A DNA stretch of 14,344 bases, taken from positions 11,890-26,233 of the forward strand of contig DFBD01000106.1 in NCBI GenBank assembly GCA_002367255.1, read 5' to 3'. Made by a program: the position numbers and the translations under genes. Position 1 is the stretch's first letter. Every line of letters begins with the position of its first letter. A model generated the notes under the pieces. It had not been told where the DNA came from, searched no databases, and worked only from the letters and a program-made list of their open reading frames with translations. Positions 8,561 to 14,344 of the stretch are shown here, one piece after another. The DNA is from Rhodobacterales bacterium UBA3089. Its GTDB lineage: Bacteria > Pseudomonadota > Alphaproteobacteria > Rhodobacterales > Rhodobacteraceae.

Positions 8561-8694
8561 TTGCGGTCTCAGCGCAGCTCAAATCCTCTCACTTCCTGAT
8601 AGCTACCAATAATATATGAACTTATCGAAACCATACTGTTTCAATTCGTATTATATCATCCTATATATCGGGGTGGATAGAAAAGGGGATTGAA
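8561..8694 (+). promoter_or_regulatory. AT-rich leader of the integrase gene
   Basis: This 134-bp segment lies between the att-like scar and the integrase start and contains AT-rich blocks (TATTATATCATCCTATATAT near 8649-8668) suitable for a promoter. No clear -35/-10 pair can be assigned. AAGGGG at 8683-8688 is the ribosome-binding site, 6 nt before GTG 8695. If the scar is real, recombinase arm-binding sites would be expected here. Confidence 0.4.
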
Positions 8695-9882
8695 GTGACC
8701 TTACAAAAACTGACGGCCATTAAAGTTAAGAGCGCCGTACCCGGAAAATACGCCGATGGCGGTGGGCTATGGTTGGTTAAGAGAGTAGATGGTGGTGGGC
8801 AATGGGTGTTGCGTGTCACCATTTATGGACGTAGGCGCGAAATGGGTTTGGGAAGTCTAGATGCTGTTTCCCTGAAAGAAGCCCGAGAAACGGCTGAACA
8901 TTGGCGCTCTGTTGTCAGGCAAGGCAAAGACCCTATCAAAGAGCGGGAAAGGCTAAAACGCGAAGCAGCCAAAACCGATAGCACTCTAACTTCAGTGGCG
9001 GTTGAGGCATTTGAAGCTCGCAAAGCAGAGTTGAAAGACGATGGCAAGGCTGGGCGGTGGTTTTCTCCTCTTGAACTGCATGTGCTTCCCAAAATCGGCA
9101 AGATTCCGGTCGAGGAAGTTGATCAGCAAGACATTAAAACTACGCTCGCCCCCATTTGGCACGAGAAGGCCGATACAGCCCGAAAAGCAATCAACCGTCT
9201 TGCCATTGTGATGCGCCATGCGGCGGCTATGGGGCTTGATGTAGACATTCAGGCGACTGACAAGGCTAAGGCATTGTTGGGCAAATCTCGCCACGTCACC
9301 AGCCATATTCCAAGCCTTCACTGGAAAGAGGTTCCAACATTTTATGATAGCTTATCTGAAGGAACGACAACACATTTGGCACTGCGCCTTTTGATCTTGT
9401 CAGGCTTGCGCTCCAAACCAATACGGTTTTGCAATCTCGACCAGATTGAAGGTGATGTTTGGACCGTTCCCGCTGAATACATGAAGGCTCGCAAGGGTAA
9501 AGCTGTTGATTTTCGTGTACCTCTATCTAGCGAGATGCAATCTGTTATTGAGCTGGCGAAACCACTTGCCCGAGATGGCTTTCTGTTTCCTAGCGTTCGT
9601 AAGGGTGTGATCTCTGATGCCACTATGTCCCGCCTCATGGAACGTAGGGGCATGAAGGCGCGCCCACATGGCTTTAGGTCAAGTTTGCGGACATGGAGTG
9701 CTGAAGCAACCGACACATCACGAGACGTCGCTGAAATGGCTTTGGCACACGTCACAGGCAGCCAGGTTGAACGAACCTACAAACGGACCGACTTCCTTGA
9801 ACAACGCCGCATAATGATGGAGCGTTGGGCTGATCATGTAATTGGTCAAATGGGAGATGTTGTTAGGATTGTTAGACATTGA
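8695..9882 (+). CDS. P4-type tyrosine integrase of a genomic island
   Basis: Site-specific recombinase that would insert or excise the element. At 395 aa it has the P4/DUF4102 layout: an N-terminal arm-binding domain (about 1-95, with KYADGGGLWLVKR and GLGSLDAVSLKEARE), a core-binding SAM-like domain (about 96-200) and a catalytic domain (about 210-385). The catalytic set appears complete: R239 (LSGLRSKPIR), a Lys around 264-269, H325 and R328 (RPHGFRSSLRTW), H352 (LAHVTGSQVERTY) and Y362. The start is GTG 8695, with AAGGGG 6 nt upstream. It sits 135 nt from the tRNA-like scar and reads into the element, the classic arrangement. P4-type integrases commonly use tRNA genes, including tRNA-Leu. 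It is likely functional. Confidence 0.93.
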   Translation: MTLQKLTAIKVKSAVPGKYADGGGLWLVKRVDGGGQWVLRVTIYGRRREMGLGSLDAVSLKEARETAEHWRSVVRQGKDPIKERERLKREAAKTDSTLTSVAVEAFEARKAELKDDGKAGRWFSPLELHVLPKIGKIPVEEVDQQDIKTTLAPIWHEKADTARKAINRLAIVMRHAAAMGLDVDIQATDKAKALLGKSRHVTSHIPSLHWKEVPTFYDSLSEGTTTHLALRLLILSGLRSKPIRFCNLDQIEGDVWTVPAEYMKARKGKAVDFRVPLSSEMQSVIELAKPLARDGFLFPSVRKGVISDATMSRLMERRGMKARPHGFRSSLRTWSAEATDTSRDVAEMALAHVTGSQVERTYKRTDFLEQRRIMMERWADHVIGQMGDVVRIVRH

Positions 9883-9951
9883 AGAAGCGTGAGCGATATA
9901 CCTACTGCTTGAAGCAGAAGAGGATGAACTACCATCACAATTAGGTAATAA

Positions 9952-10150
9952 TATTTCGCACACGGATTTAGCTCTGCATTTAAGAACTGGTGCAGCGAAA
10001 ACGCTAAACCCGACCGAAAAGTAGCTGACGCCGCTCTCGCCCATTCGCTCGGAAGCAAGATTGAACGAGCGCATACCCGTAGTGACTAATTTGAATGCCG
10101 CCGCTCGCTTGTGGAATTGTGGTGGAGGATTCGTAACTGGAGTGAATTGA
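9952..10150 (+). pseudogene. Fossil C-terminus of a second tyrosine integrase
   Basis: Between integrase and alpA the plus strand reads, from about 9958, AHGFSSAFKNWCSENAK, then ADAALAHSLGSKIERAH and TRSD, a stop (TAA 10087-10089), then FECRRSLVELWW in the same frame. A one-base slip near 10126-10130 restores RFVTGVN and TGA 10148-10150. This is the standard end of a P4-type integrase (HGFR..., LAHSLG.K.ERAY.RSDLFE.RR..). The stop replaces an expected Leu codon (TTA to TAA), the catalytic Arg of HGFR is Ser (AGC), and the usual nucleophile Tyr of ERAY is His. Stops at 9946-9951 close the frame on the left. It differs clearly from the intact integrase upstream, so it is not a simple duplication. 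It fills most of the 440-bp gap 9883-10322. Confidence 0.8.
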
Positions 10151-10322
10151 AGCGCGGTGACGTTGGTTCGCTGATCTCGCGATCTAAGCCGGTGTATATA
10201 CCTGTATTATAACAGTTTTCCAATCCTACTTATCACGAAACAAATGAGGTGCAAAGCGAGTGCATTTGGGACGGCAAGACGCAGAGAGAAACTAGGTTCA
10301 TAAATCCAGAAAGGATCTAGAA
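10151..10322 (+). promoter_or_regulatory. Presumed alpA promoter region
   Basis: No coding signal. The stretch carries the partly symmetric AT-rich motif GTGTATATACC (10192-10202) and TGTATTATAAC just downstream, which could hold a -10 element or a repressor site. AAGGA at 10311-10315, 7 nt before ATG 10323, is the alpA ribosome-binding site. I cannot assign a -35 box. Confidence 0.35.
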
Positions 10323-10505
10323 ATGTCAATAACCCCCCAAGCTCAACTTCTCAATGTTTCCGAAGTCGCGGAACTTCTCAGTCTCGGAAAGTCCTCCATT
10401 TGGAGGCATGTGAGCAATGGCACCCTTCCAAAGCCAATCAAAATTTGTGGCGCTACACGCTGGCGTAAATCTGACATTGAAACGTTCATAGAGAACGCTG
10501 CGTAA
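10323..10505 (+). CDS. AlpA-family helix-turn-helix regulator
   Basis: A 60-aa DNA-binding protein of the AlpA/MerR-like excisionase superfamily, which regulates integrase expression or excision in P4-like elements. The whole protein is one winged HTH: LLNVSEVAELLSLGKSSIWR (about 9-28) forms the first helices and recognition helix, HVSNGTLPKPIKI the wing, and TRWRKSDIETFIE (about 45-57) the closing strand and helix. ATG 10323 has AAGGA 7 nt upstream. The position just downstream of the integrase and its fossil is typical of island control modules. It likely binds near the integrase or its own promoter, which is inference from the family. It is followed by a strong hairpin. Confidence 0.88.
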   Translation: MSITPQAQLLNVSEVAELLSLGKSSIWRHVSNGTLPKPIKICGATRWRKSDIETFIENAA

Positions 10506-10540
10506 AAAAACCCACCCAATCATTCACGAACCGGGTGGGC
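10504..10540 (-). terminator. Intrinsic-terminator-like hairpin, best oriented for the minus strand
   Basis: CCCACCC (10511-10517) and GGGTGGG (10533-10539) form a perfect 7-bp GC-rich stem around a 15-nt loop. A run of seven A (10504-10510) sits on the left, so on the minus strand the hairpin is followed by seven T: a textbook intrinsic terminator for leftward transcription. On the plus strand it is followed only by CATTATT, a weak U tract, so it may also act after alpA, less efficiently. No leftward gene is evident to its right. Confidence 0.7.
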
Positions 10541-10542
10541 AT

Positions 10543-10569
10543 TATTCTCACATTCGCAATATGAGAATA
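10543..10569. repeat. Short inverted repeat upstream of the 99-aa gene
   Basis: TATTCTCA (10543-10550) and TGAGAATA (10562-10569) are exact inverse complements with an 11-nt spacer. The repeat follows the terminator hairpin directly and lies 37 nt before ATG 10606. It could be an operator for the AlpA-like protein or an mRNA hairpin, or chance. It also explains why the ATG at 10561 is a poor start for the next gene. Confidence 0.4.
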
Positions 10570-10605
10570 GCGCATCTACACCCGGCAATCAACACAGGTG
10601 TAAGC

Positions 10606-10905
10606 ATGAAAGATCTAAATGAAACTTATTCGGTGCAATCCAAATTTTCGCACATGGAAAGTCACGGCGATTACAGAAACGTCGTTCTTCAGTCCGACAA
10701 CTATCGAGTCATTGTCTGCAAGGACAACTGGCAATGGATCATCCAGAGGATATGCGGCGCAAGGCATGGTGGACCGCGGTGGCGCTCGATCAGCTACATC
10801 CGGACGCGAAAAGCCTTAATCCGATTGTGGACGGGCTCTCTGGACGCCTCGCAACCAACTAGATGGCCGGAACTGGATAACTTGCCAAAGAATTTCGGAG
10901 GGTAG
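10606..10905 (+). CDS. Island-associated hypothetical protein, 99 aa
   Basis: A small soluble protein of unknown function. It is rich in Trp and Arg, with the block NYRVIVCKDNWQWIIQR (about residues 32-48), then RWRSISYIRTRKALIRLW (about 58-75) and a WPELDNLPKNFGG end. From memory, similar short proteins with a CKD..QWIIQ block and a WPEL..LP tail occur next to alpA in Rhizobiales and Rhodobacterales islands; I cannot check this here. ATG 10606 is preferred because AGGTG lies about 6 nt upstream. The earlier ATG 10561 sits inside an inverted repeat and would add 15 residues of unlike composition. It lies 4 nt before the next small gene and is probably co-transcribed with it. No signal peptide or membrane segment. 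Confidence 0.75.
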   Translation: MKDLNETYSVQSKFSHMESHGDYRNVVLQSDNYRVIVCKDNWQWIIQRICGARHGGPRWRSISYIRTRKALIRLWTGSLDASQPTRWPELDNLPKNFGG

Positions 10906-10909
10906 CAAA

Positions 10910-11044
10910 ATGGCTAACAGACAGCCCAAACATAGTACAAAGAACGTCGAGCAATTTACTAAGCTCATACATGGCATGATGCAATCTGATGCGTGGCGCT
11001 GGCGCTCTCCCACCGCCCAAGCGCTCTATCCGTGGCTGTTCTGA
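10910..11044 (+). pseudogene. Truncated N-terminus of an island winged-helix-type protein (44 aa)
   Basis: ATG 10910 with GGAGG at 10897-10901 opens a 44-codon frame ending TGA 11042-11044. It reads MANRQPKHSTKNVEQFTKLI at the start and AWRWRSPTAQALYPWLF at the end. From memory, MANRQPKHSTKNVEQFTKLI is the start of a much longer protein common in alphaproteobacterial islands, in which ...ALYPWLKLEW continues into a winged-helix domain. Here similarity stops exactly after YPWL, so the 3' part has been lost. The strong ribosome-binding site suggests the stub may still be translated. Start of the next gene: 11105. The stub end marks the likely boundary between the conserved control module and the cargo. 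Confidence 0.65.
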
Positions 11045-11104
11045 ATTGTTCAGTGGCTTCGGGAATGCAAGCGGCTCCCTGTTTGACTTGGCGGGGACAT
11101 GCAG

Positions 11105-12385
11105 ATGACAGAGAAAAAAGTGGAAGGACTGCCGAAAAGCAAAGGCCTATTCGCCGTCGACGTTGTCCAGTTTGAGAAAATTCGAGGGTTTGGGTTAGGA
11201 ATTGTCGAAGCAGCAGTTTACCTCGCTCTTCTTGCTGGCTCCGACAAAAGCAACATATTGTCGACCTGGGGAATAAAGGGAATAAGAACATATACTGGGT
11301 TCACCCGGGCCGAAACAAAAGCCGCCATCGACAATCTTAGCCGATGCGGGTTAGTCGAACAATTGACAGTCAATAACAGACATAGCCGCAGAGAGCCCCG
11401 CTACCGGTTGCCAACGCATGAAAGCCGTCATGCATTGCGGGGCAAAGAAAAGGCAGTGTTAGAAGTCATTGTGGCCGGATGCCAACCTTCATGCGACAGT
11501 GAAATTCAGGCAGCTCACAGAGCAAAGGACAAGGGTTGGATTGAGCGCAGAGGTTCAGATTGGCAAATTGTGGAATATTCAAATGAAGTCGCATTTATTC
11601 CGAATTCGTTTGTGATTGCAGATGATGGGAATTCACCCTTAAGTCGCCTTATTACCTACGGTGAACTAGGTCCGGTTATGCTTGCAATCGAGCTTTACCA
11701 ACATCAAAACCTTATGGAGAACCGTGGCGTTCCTGCAAATATGGTCAGGAAATACTGGGCAAACGAAAGCACTGATTTTCTTGGAAGGCACAAGCTGCAC
11801 CACCTTGAGCTCGGCCGAACTTACAATAATTCGGAAACCAACAAAAAAAGCAGCTTCGACGGCGCGTCGAGTCACCCATGGCGAACACTAGCTTTTTGGG
11901 ACAACCTGCATGTATTGGAAGCCCTTAATATCGTGGAGTGGGCGGCCTACAGCGCAAACGGTAAACCGACGGCTGGCGATGACTATGCATTCAACCATCC
12001 TCAGAGGCCGCTGGGCGTCCTTAGAGGCGGGAAACAAGTAAGGAGCACACCTGAGGCAATTCCTGCCTTCCTGAGTTATGTAATTCAATTACTCCACAAC
12101 GGAGAAATAGGCCCCGATACGCCGTTGCAACTGGATGATTTAGTTTTGGACTGGCAAGTTATATCGCCGATTATTGCGATCGAAAACGCAACGGTTTCAC
12201 ACGTTGAGGCCGTGGGGATTTTACGAATGGTTCACCGAGCAGATACAGCGACAAACAAGGTTTGGTACAAAGAATTATGTGAAGAGTGTGAGAATGCTGT
12301 TTTTTTTATTGAGCAAGCAATCACGTCGAAATTCCCTCAAATAGTTGATATAACAACAGTTATTCGGTCTTCTTTGAACTCGTGA
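11105..12385 (+). CDS. Cargo protein with N-terminal winged-helix-like domain, unknown function
   Basis: A 426-aa soluble protein I do not recognise. The N-terminal third (about 20-100) looks like a helix-turn-helix or winged-helix domain: AAVYLALLAG, a helix pair around TYTGFTRAETKAAIDNL, then GLVEQLTVN and a basic REPRYRL strand. A second similar half-domain (EIQAAHRAKDKGWIERRGSDW) may follow. The rest is alpha-rich with several Trp and no enzymatic motif. ATG 11105 is preferred over 11099 because GGGG at 11093-11096 is then 8 nt away rather than 2. It replaces the position where the stub's winged-helix part would lie. Possibly a regulator or a replication-initiator-like protein; the repeats just downstream fit either, but this is inference. 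Confidence 0.8.
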   Translation: MTEKKVEGLPKSKGLFAVDVVQFEKIRGFGLGIVEAAVYLALLAGSDKSNILSTWGIKGIRTYTGFTRAETKAAIDNLSRCGLVEQLTVNNRHSRREPRYRLPTHESRHALRGKEKAVLEVIVAGCQPSCDSEIQAAHRAKDKGWIERRGSDWQIVEYSNEVAFIPNSFVIADDGNSPLSRLITYGELGPVMLAIELYQHQNLMENRGVPANMVRKYWANESTDFLGRHKLHHLELGRTYNNSETNKKSSFDGASSHPWRTLAFWDNLHVLEALNIVEWAAYSANGKPTAGDDYAFNHPQRPLGVLRGGKQVRSTPEAIPAFLSYVIQLLHNGEIGPDTPLQLDDLVLDWQVISPIIAIENATVSHVEAVGILRMVHRADTATNKVWYKELCEECENAVFFIEQAITSKFPQIVDITTVIRSSLNS

Positions 12386-12390
12386 AGCGA

Positions 12391-12432
12391 CACTTCAATT
12401 CACTTCAATGTTATTTCAATGCAACTTCAATG
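12391..12432 (+). repeat. Four tandem ~10-bp repeats (iteron- or operator-like)
   Basis: Immediately after the stop of the winged-helix gene are CACTTCAATT (12391-12400), CACTTCAATG (12401-12410), TTATTTCAATG (12411-12421) and CAACTTCAATG (12422-12432). All share the core TTCAAT, repeated every 10-11 bp, so each copy faces the same side of the helix. They lie 31 nt before the 59-aa gene, a good place for cooperative protein binding. The units are shorter than typical plasmid iterons. Confidence 0.6.
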
Positions 12433-12463
12433 CTTATCAAACTTAAAAAGAGAAGGTATATAC

Positions 12464-12643
12464 ATGGCTCTCAAGAAAATTCGGCTAGAACGCCTTATCT
12501 CCCTTCTTAAACAAAACACCACGCTTACCGAAGTGTTAGAATGCTTAGAAGAAAAGTCACTACTGGCAAGTGAACCAATAAATTCAAACGTCATATACCT
12601 TGCCCCGGAACGTACAAAAAACACGGTAAAACTCAACACTTGA
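12464..12643 (+). CDS. Small cargo protein, 59 aa, unknown function
   Basis: A 59-residue protein starting at ATG 12464 with AGAAGG 7 nt upstream (consensus-like spacing); an in-frame ATG at 12419 would add 15 residues but lies inside the repeat block. The N-terminal half is a likely amphipathic, basic-then-acidic helix (KKIRLERLISLLKQ, then LTEVLECLEEKSLL). The C-terminal half is extended and polar with VIYLAPERTKN. There is no signal peptide, membrane segment or recognised motif. It sits between the winged-helix gene and the exported protease, downstream of the repeats, and may be regulated through them. Possible roles (small regulator, antitoxin-like partner) are speculation. The 199 bp after it, up to 12842, contain no convincing gene; the protease promoter is probably there. 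Confidence 0.6.
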   Translation: MALKKIRLERLISLLKQNTTLTEVLECLEEKSLLASEPINSNVIYLAPERTKNTVKLNT

Positions 12644-12842
12644 ATACAACTTAGCTTTAGTAAGGTGGGTGAATGTGTGTTGTGGGAAAACATTTCCGAA
12701 GTTGCGATGATGAGACGCTCAAGTTGCCTATTCACCGAGCGGCCCCAAAATAGAATTCTGCTCCATAGACTCCGGCTCCTAAACTGTGCTTTCAATAAAC
12801 GCAGGGATAAATTTTATGAGTTTGAGAAAAGAAAGGTATCTA

Positions 12843-14285
12843 ATGCCATTTCTACGAGTGTTATTAATTGCCATTTCGCTTATAGCTGCCGCTATTCCAG
12901 GGAAACTCTATGCTGATATATATGACTCATTGTTCGAAGAATTTGACGCTCGCCCACTGAGAAACGATGAAAAAGTATTTCTCCAGGGCGCTCTTTCATT
13001 GCAGGGTTATTATCAGGGTTTGTTAGACGGCGCCTGGGGCCGCCAAAGCCAAAGTGCCATTGAGAGATATTCTGCAGAAATTTATGATAACGTTCCACTC
13101 AATGTTCACATAGCCCCGTTGGTCTTAGATTTCGACGAGAGCAACGAAGATGAAGACTGGACAACAAATTACTTGGCTGAATTTGGTGTTTCACTTATTT
13201 TACCCGCCCGTAATCTACGCCTAATAAAGAGGGAGCCCGGATATCTGTATTGGGAGCATACATCCAATTCGCTCAACATTTCCATTTCTGATATGACTCA
13301 AGGTCAAATGGTTGCTCTGCACCAAGATATTAGACAGTCAATTTCATATTTACGCGAGCCATATACAATACAGTACTCGAACAGATGGGTTACAAGCATA
13401 AGCCACAAGAGCGGCAACTTAGTCTATATTCGATCGGACTTAATAGGCGACCAATGGTCAACAGTATTCATTGCAACTGAACCCCATGATGCGAATTCGC
13501 TAAATTTCATCTCAACAAGTATTTCGATTGGACGGGTAAACGAGTTTCGGCTTCCGTTAGATGGTGAAATCGAAAGACTGTTTAAGCTTGCATTTAGTTA
13601 CGTGGAGGATTCTGAAAATTCCACGCGTCAACAGGAAGATTCCACTGCGAACGAACCATTCGATGCTAACCCTGTTGGAGCAACCGGAACAGGCTTTTTT
13701 ATAGATACCGAGGGAAGCGTCCTTACAAACGCGCATGTGATCGACAATTGTAAGTCATTGACCGTAGGCACAGTACCCTACCTAATTGCATCCAAATCCG
13801 ATGATTTTGATTTAGCATTATTGCTTCCCTTAAATCCGTCCTCGAAACAGAGTTTCGCCAGTTTTGCTAGTAGGCCGGCGAAATTAAACGCAGATGTTAC
13901 CGTTGCCGGTTTTCCTCTACCTGAAATACTGAGTGGCCTGAACGTGACGCGAGGGGCTGTCACTGCTCTTTCAGGACTTGGTGGAGGTTCCTTGCAAATG
14001 CAGATATCTGCGCCGGTTCAGCCCGGTAATTCCGGTGGGCCAGTTTTAGATAAGTCAGGTAATGTTATCGGTGTCGTTGTGGCAAAACTTGATAGCCTAA
14101 GAGTAGCCGAAGCGGTAGGGGACATCCCTCAGAATGTTAATTTTGCTATTAGGGGTGAAATCGCCAAGTTATTCCTTGGCTCCATTGGTGCTGATTATAC
14201 AATATCGACGGAATCAGATAGACTTGAACCAATTATCATTGCGGATCGTGCTGCAGATTTTACAGTTTTAGTCGAATGTCGATAA
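12843..14285 (+). CDS. Secreted trypsin-like (S1/HtrA-fold) serine protease with peptidoglycan-binding-like N-terminus
   Basis: A 480-aa exported protease. The signal peptide is MPFLRVLLIAISLIAAAIPG with cleavage near LYA|D. Residues about 45-85 (LQGALSLQGYYQGLLDGAWG) resemble the peptidoglycan_binding_1 repeat motif. A ~190-residue middle region of unknown type follows. The C-terminal chymotrypsin fold (about 280-460) has GTGFFID, then the full triad: H298 in LTNAHVID, D323 in SDDFDLALL, S397 in GNSGGPV. There is no PDZ domain. ATG 12843 is preferred because GAAAGG lies 6 nt upstream. In-frame ATGs at 12816 (AGGG 9 nt upstream) and 12786 are alternatives. Probably periplasmic; target unknown. 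I recall related proteins in roseobacter islands. It ends 59 nt before the window edge, where nothing further is recognisable. Confidence 0.88.
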   Translation: MPFLRVLLIAISLIAAAIPGKLYADIYDSLFEEFDARPLRNDEKVFLQGALSLQGYYQGLLDGAWGRQSQSAIERYSAEIYDNVPLNVHIAPLVLDFDESNEDEDWTTNYLAEFGVSLILPARNLRLIKREPGYLYWEHTSNSLNISISDMTQGQMVALHQDIRQSISYLREPYTIQYSNRWVTSISHKSGNLVYIRSDLIGDQWSTVFIATEPHDANSLNFISTSISIGRVNEFRLPLDGEIERLFKLAFSYVEDSENSTRQQEDSTANEPFDANPVGATGTGFFIDTEGSVLTNAHVIDNCKSLTVGTVPYLIASKSDDFDLALLLPLNPSSKQSFASFASRPAKLNADVTVAGFPLPEILSGLNVTRGAVTALSGLGGGSLQMQISAPVQPGNSGGPVLDKSGNVIGVVVAKLDSLRVAEAVGDIPQNVNFAIRGEIAKLFLGSIGADYTISTESDRLEPIIIADRAADFTVLVECR

Positions 14286-14344
14286 TAATCTGAGCCAAAA
14301 ATATGGCCTCTGGCGCGTGAAAAACACCACTTTATCAGCCATAT

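Noticed and set aside
8538..8640. Complete tRNA-Leu gene on the minus strand
   Set aside because: Only the 3' part matches; the T-stem 5' arm and acceptor 5' strand (GCCCGGG) are absent upstream.
9718..10074. 118-codon minus-strand ORF over the integrase end and the fossil
   Set aside because: The plus strand shows integrase sequence throughout this stretch, so the minus ORF is a shadow.
12391..12432. CRISPR array
   Set aside because: Units are about 10 bp with no spacers; they are contiguous tandem repeats.
12665..12916. 83-codon plus-strand ORF ahead of the protease
   Set aside because: Starts with GTG, overlaps the better-supported protease start in another frame, and has no recognisable protein character.

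Overview
The window looks like a roseobacter-type alphaproteobacterial (Rhodobacteraceae) chromosome of moderate GC. The evidence is the protein character and gene order: aroB-aroK diverging from a short membrane protein, an exported protein and xerD, then a Rhodobacteraceae-style metallophosphoesterase, a CNNM/CBS transporter and a DUF853 HerA-like ATPase. No rRNA or complete tRNA gene was seen, and the taxonomic call is inference.

Region 1 (1-8049) is dense core chromosome. On the minus strand, aroK and aroB (cut by the left edge) overlap by 11 nt and encode two shikimate-pathway steps. On the plus strand, a 44-aa membrane protein, a 516-aa exported protein and the recombinase xerD form an operon with 3-nt gaps. 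xerD ends convergently into a phosphoesterase-like gene. That gene diverges from the CNNM/CBS protein, whose end shares a TTAA stop with the minus-strand DUF853 ATPase.

Region 2 (8050-8694) is a junction. It holds a truncated IS3-family transposase remnant (minus strand). Next comes a 23-bp stretch (8538-8560) whose reverse complement reads as the T-loop-to-CCA 3' part of a tRNA, most likely tRNA-Leu, with no tRNA body attached. I read it as the attachment-site scar at the left end of an integrated element.

Region 3 (8561 to at least 14344) is that element. It starts with a P4-type integrase, followed by the fossil C-terminus of a second integrase (in-frame stop, frameshift, lost catalytic Arg). 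Then come an AlpA-like regulator, a terminator-like hairpin, a 99-aa island protein, and a 44-aa truncated stub of what I recall as a common island winged-helix protein. The cargo after the stub is AT-rich: a 426-aa winged-helix-like protein of unknown function, four ~10-bp repeats, a 59-aa protein, and a secreted trypsin-like serine protease with an N-terminal peptidoglycan-binding-like segment. The right end of the element lies outside the window.

The best candidates for something undescribed are the 11105-12643 winged-helix / repeat / small-protein module and the neighbouring exported protease. No function can be proven from sequence alone.
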